A stretch of DNA of 64,000 nucleotides from Varunaivibrio sulfuroxidans. Its GTDB lineage: Bacteria > Pseudomonadota > Alphaproteobacteria > Rhodospirillales > Magnetovibrionaceae. Within the stretch, counting starts at the first letter, position 1, and each line of letters starts with the position of its first letter. The position numbers and the translations under genes are program-made. The stretch is taken from assembly GCF_029318635.1 (NCBI RefSeq), contig NZ_CP119676.1, positions 1,549,001 through 1,613,000 on the forward strand, read 5' to 3'. This document shows, piece after piece, positions 62,633 to 64,000 of the stretch. The notes beneath the pieces were generated by a model, which worked only from the letters and a program-made list of their open reading frames with translations, made no database searches and had not been told where the DNA came from.

Positions 62633-64000
62633 ATGGCAACCCCAGCCGAGAAACTGGCGCAATCGCTGGAAGTCCTTCAAGGGCTTCAGAACCGGAACGT
62701 AATCGCCATCCGTTCAGGGGACCTGCTGCGCGTTCATAGAGAGCGCCTACTCGCGAATGGCTTCCTGCACGAAGTCATGAAGGGTTGGTACATCCCGTCT
62801 CGACCGGACGAAGCTGCCGGGGAAAGCACCGCTTGGTATGCGTCCTACTGGAGTTTCTGTGCCGCATATCTTAACGAACGCTTCGGCAAGGGTTGGTGCC
62901 TGTCGCCCGAACAGTCACTGTCCCTGCATGCCGGAAACTGGACGGTGCCAGGCCAACTCCTTGTGCGTGCACCGAAGGGCGGTAACAAGGTAACAGCGTT
63001 TCCTCACAATACGTCATTGCTGGACGTTCGCTCCGCCATGCCAGAATCGGAAAATGTTGAAGAGAAGGACGGGCTGCGCTTGTACTCTCCGACTTCAGCG
63101 CTGGTCGGTTGTCCGCCGGGATACTTCAATCAGAACCCGACAGACGTTCGCGCCGTTTTATCCATGGTACGTGACGCGTCCGATATTTTGGCCCAACTGC
63201 TTGAAGGCGGACATACCACGATTGCCAGCCGCCTTGCCGGCGCATTCCGGAATATTGGCCGTGACCGAATCGCTAATGACATTGTGAAGACAATGCGAGC
63301 CGCCGATTATGACGTGCGCGAAATTGATCCTTTCGAGACCAAGCCGCTTGCCCTCTTGGGCTCCCGTGAAACATCCCCCTACGTCAATCGCATCCGCCTC
63401 ATGTGGGCAGATATGCGCGAAGGCGTGATCGGACGTTTCCCCAAAGCCTCAGGCTTGCCGGAAGACATTGAAGCCTACATGGCGCGTGTCGATGAGGTCT
63501 ACGTCACCGACGCTTACCACTCCCTATCGATTGAGGGCTATCGCGTCACTCCTGAATTAATCGAGAGGGTCCGAAGTGGCAACTGGAATCCAGACAATGA
63601 CGAAGCGGACCGAACGCACCGCGATGCTCTTGCCGCTCGAGGCTACTACCAGGCTTTTCAGGCGGTCAAAGCGAGTGTTGGTCGCATCTTGGGCGGCGAG
63701 AACTCCGGAACAGTTGTCGATGAAGACCATGGGACATGGTATCGCGAGTTGTTCGCGCCCAGTGTAGTTGCCGGCGTCATCAAGGCGGCTGATCTGGCAG
63801 GCTATCGCAATGGACCGGTCTTTATTCGACAATCCATGCACGTCCCGCCAAGCCGCGAGGCGGTGCGCGATCTCGTGCCAGCTTTCTTTGAATTACTTCA
63901 AGAGGAAACGGATGCCACGGTTAGGGTTGTTCTCGGGCATTTCATGTTTGTCTACATCCACCCCTATGTGGATGGCAACGGACGTATGGGCAGATTCCTG
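62633..64000 (+). CDS. Fic-family protein with N-terminal AbiEi-like region (runs off right edge)
   Basis: An open frame from the ATG at 62633, after AGGAAG, to the window edge: 456 codons with no stop. The last residues HPYVDGNGRMGRF form the Fic AMP-transferase signature HxFx(D/E)GNGRxxR. An inhibitory-helix motif (S/T)xxxEG is present as SLSIEG near residues 297-302, on the N-terminal side of the Fic core, so this is a self-inhibited class II Fic. The first 120 residues (RNVIAIRSGDLLRVHRERLL, then GFLHEVMKGWYIPS) look like the winged-helix start of AbiEi-type antitoxins. The protein may thus bind its own 24-bp operator array. The extreme C-terminus is not seen. Confidence 0.85.
   Translation, partial: MATPAEKLAQSLEVLQGLQNRNVIAIRSGDLLRVHRERLLANGFLHEVMKGWYIPSRPDEAAGESTAWYASYWSFCAAYLNERFGKGWCLSPEQSLSLHAGNWTVPGQLLVRAPKGGNKVTAFPHNTSLLDVRSAMPESENVEEKDGLRLYSPTSALVGCPPGYFNQNPTDVRAVLSMVRDASDILAQLLEGGHTTIASRLAGAFRNIGRDRIANDIVKTMRAADYDVREIDPFETKPLALLGSRETSPYVNRIRLMWADMREGVIGRFPKASGLPEDIEAYMARVDEVYVTDAYHSLSIEGYRVTPELIERVRSGNWNPDNDEADRTHRDALAARGYYQAFQAVKASVGRILGGENSGTVVDEDHGTWYRELFAPSVVAGVIKAADLAGYRNGPVFIRQSMHVPPSREAVRDLVPAFFELLQEETDATVRVVLGHFMFVYIHPYVDGNGRMGRFL

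Overview
The window is chromosomal DNA of an alphaproteobacterium, most probably Rhodospirillales. This rests on the order aroA-cmk-rpsA-(sppA)-ihfB-lapA-pyrF-trpF-trpB-trpA-accD-folC, the run tsaE-amgK-murU-addB-addA-trxA, high GC in the housekeeping genes, and a type II-C CRISPR system. The species cannot be named from the sequence alone.

Bases 1-27,500 are housekeeping. A chemoreceptor N-terminus runs off the left edge, followed by a ferredoxin/flavodoxin-NADP+ reductase. A plus-strand run then covers tRNA t6A modification (tsaE), cell-wall sugar recycling (amgK, murU), double-strand break repair (addB, addA) and thioredoxin. It converges on a long minus-strand block for lipid carrier, folate, fatty-acid, tryptophan, pyrimidine and shikimate synthesis, together with ribosomal protein S1, IHF-beta and a signal peptide peptidase.

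Bases 27,700-33,600 hold tRNA-Ala(GGC), an insertion-sequence remnant ending in a perfect hairpin, and a compact type II-C CRISPR-Cas locus: tracrRNA (minus), cas9-cas1-cas2 (plus), then a six-spacer array read on the minus strand. The tracrRNA anti-repeat is visible. Its promoter shares its -35 region with the cas9 promoter. Each repeat ends in an extended -10 element, as in Neisseria, and a terminator-like hairpin lies just beyond the last repeat.

Bases 33,600-49,900 return to core genes: a diguanylate cyclase, glutamate synthase (gltB, gltD), undecaprenyl-diphosphatase uppP, two acetyltransferases, glmS and glmU (UDP-GlcNAc synthesis, complementing amgK/murU) and phosphoglycolate phosphatase.

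Bases 49,936-60,063 are a 10.1-kb integrative and probably mobilizable element in tRNA-Val(CAC). It is bounded by an exact 48-bp repeat of the tRNA 3' end and has a matching 20-bp repeat just inside each end. It is visibly richer in A+T and carries a tyrosine integrase coupled to an AlkA-like DNA glycosylase, a type II restriction-modification system (PD-D/ExK-like nuclease, controller protein, C5-cytosine methyltransferase), an unknown coiled-coil-like protein, a MOBP-type relaxase with a MobC-like partner, a non-coding region with 11-bp iterons and inverted repeats, a Rep-like helix-turn-helix protein and an AlpA-like regulator.

Bases 60,064-64,000 are a further accessory patch: a complete IS3-family element carrying a 40-bp perfect palindrome, an ardC-type antirestriction gene broken by a frameshift and ending inside the IS, and an edge-truncated Fic protein. 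The Fic protein has an AbiEi-like N-terminal region and sits behind four 24-bp-spaced repeats. The most interesting observations are this Fic/operator unit, the glycosylase-methylase pairing in the element, and the promoter arrangement of the CRISPR locus.
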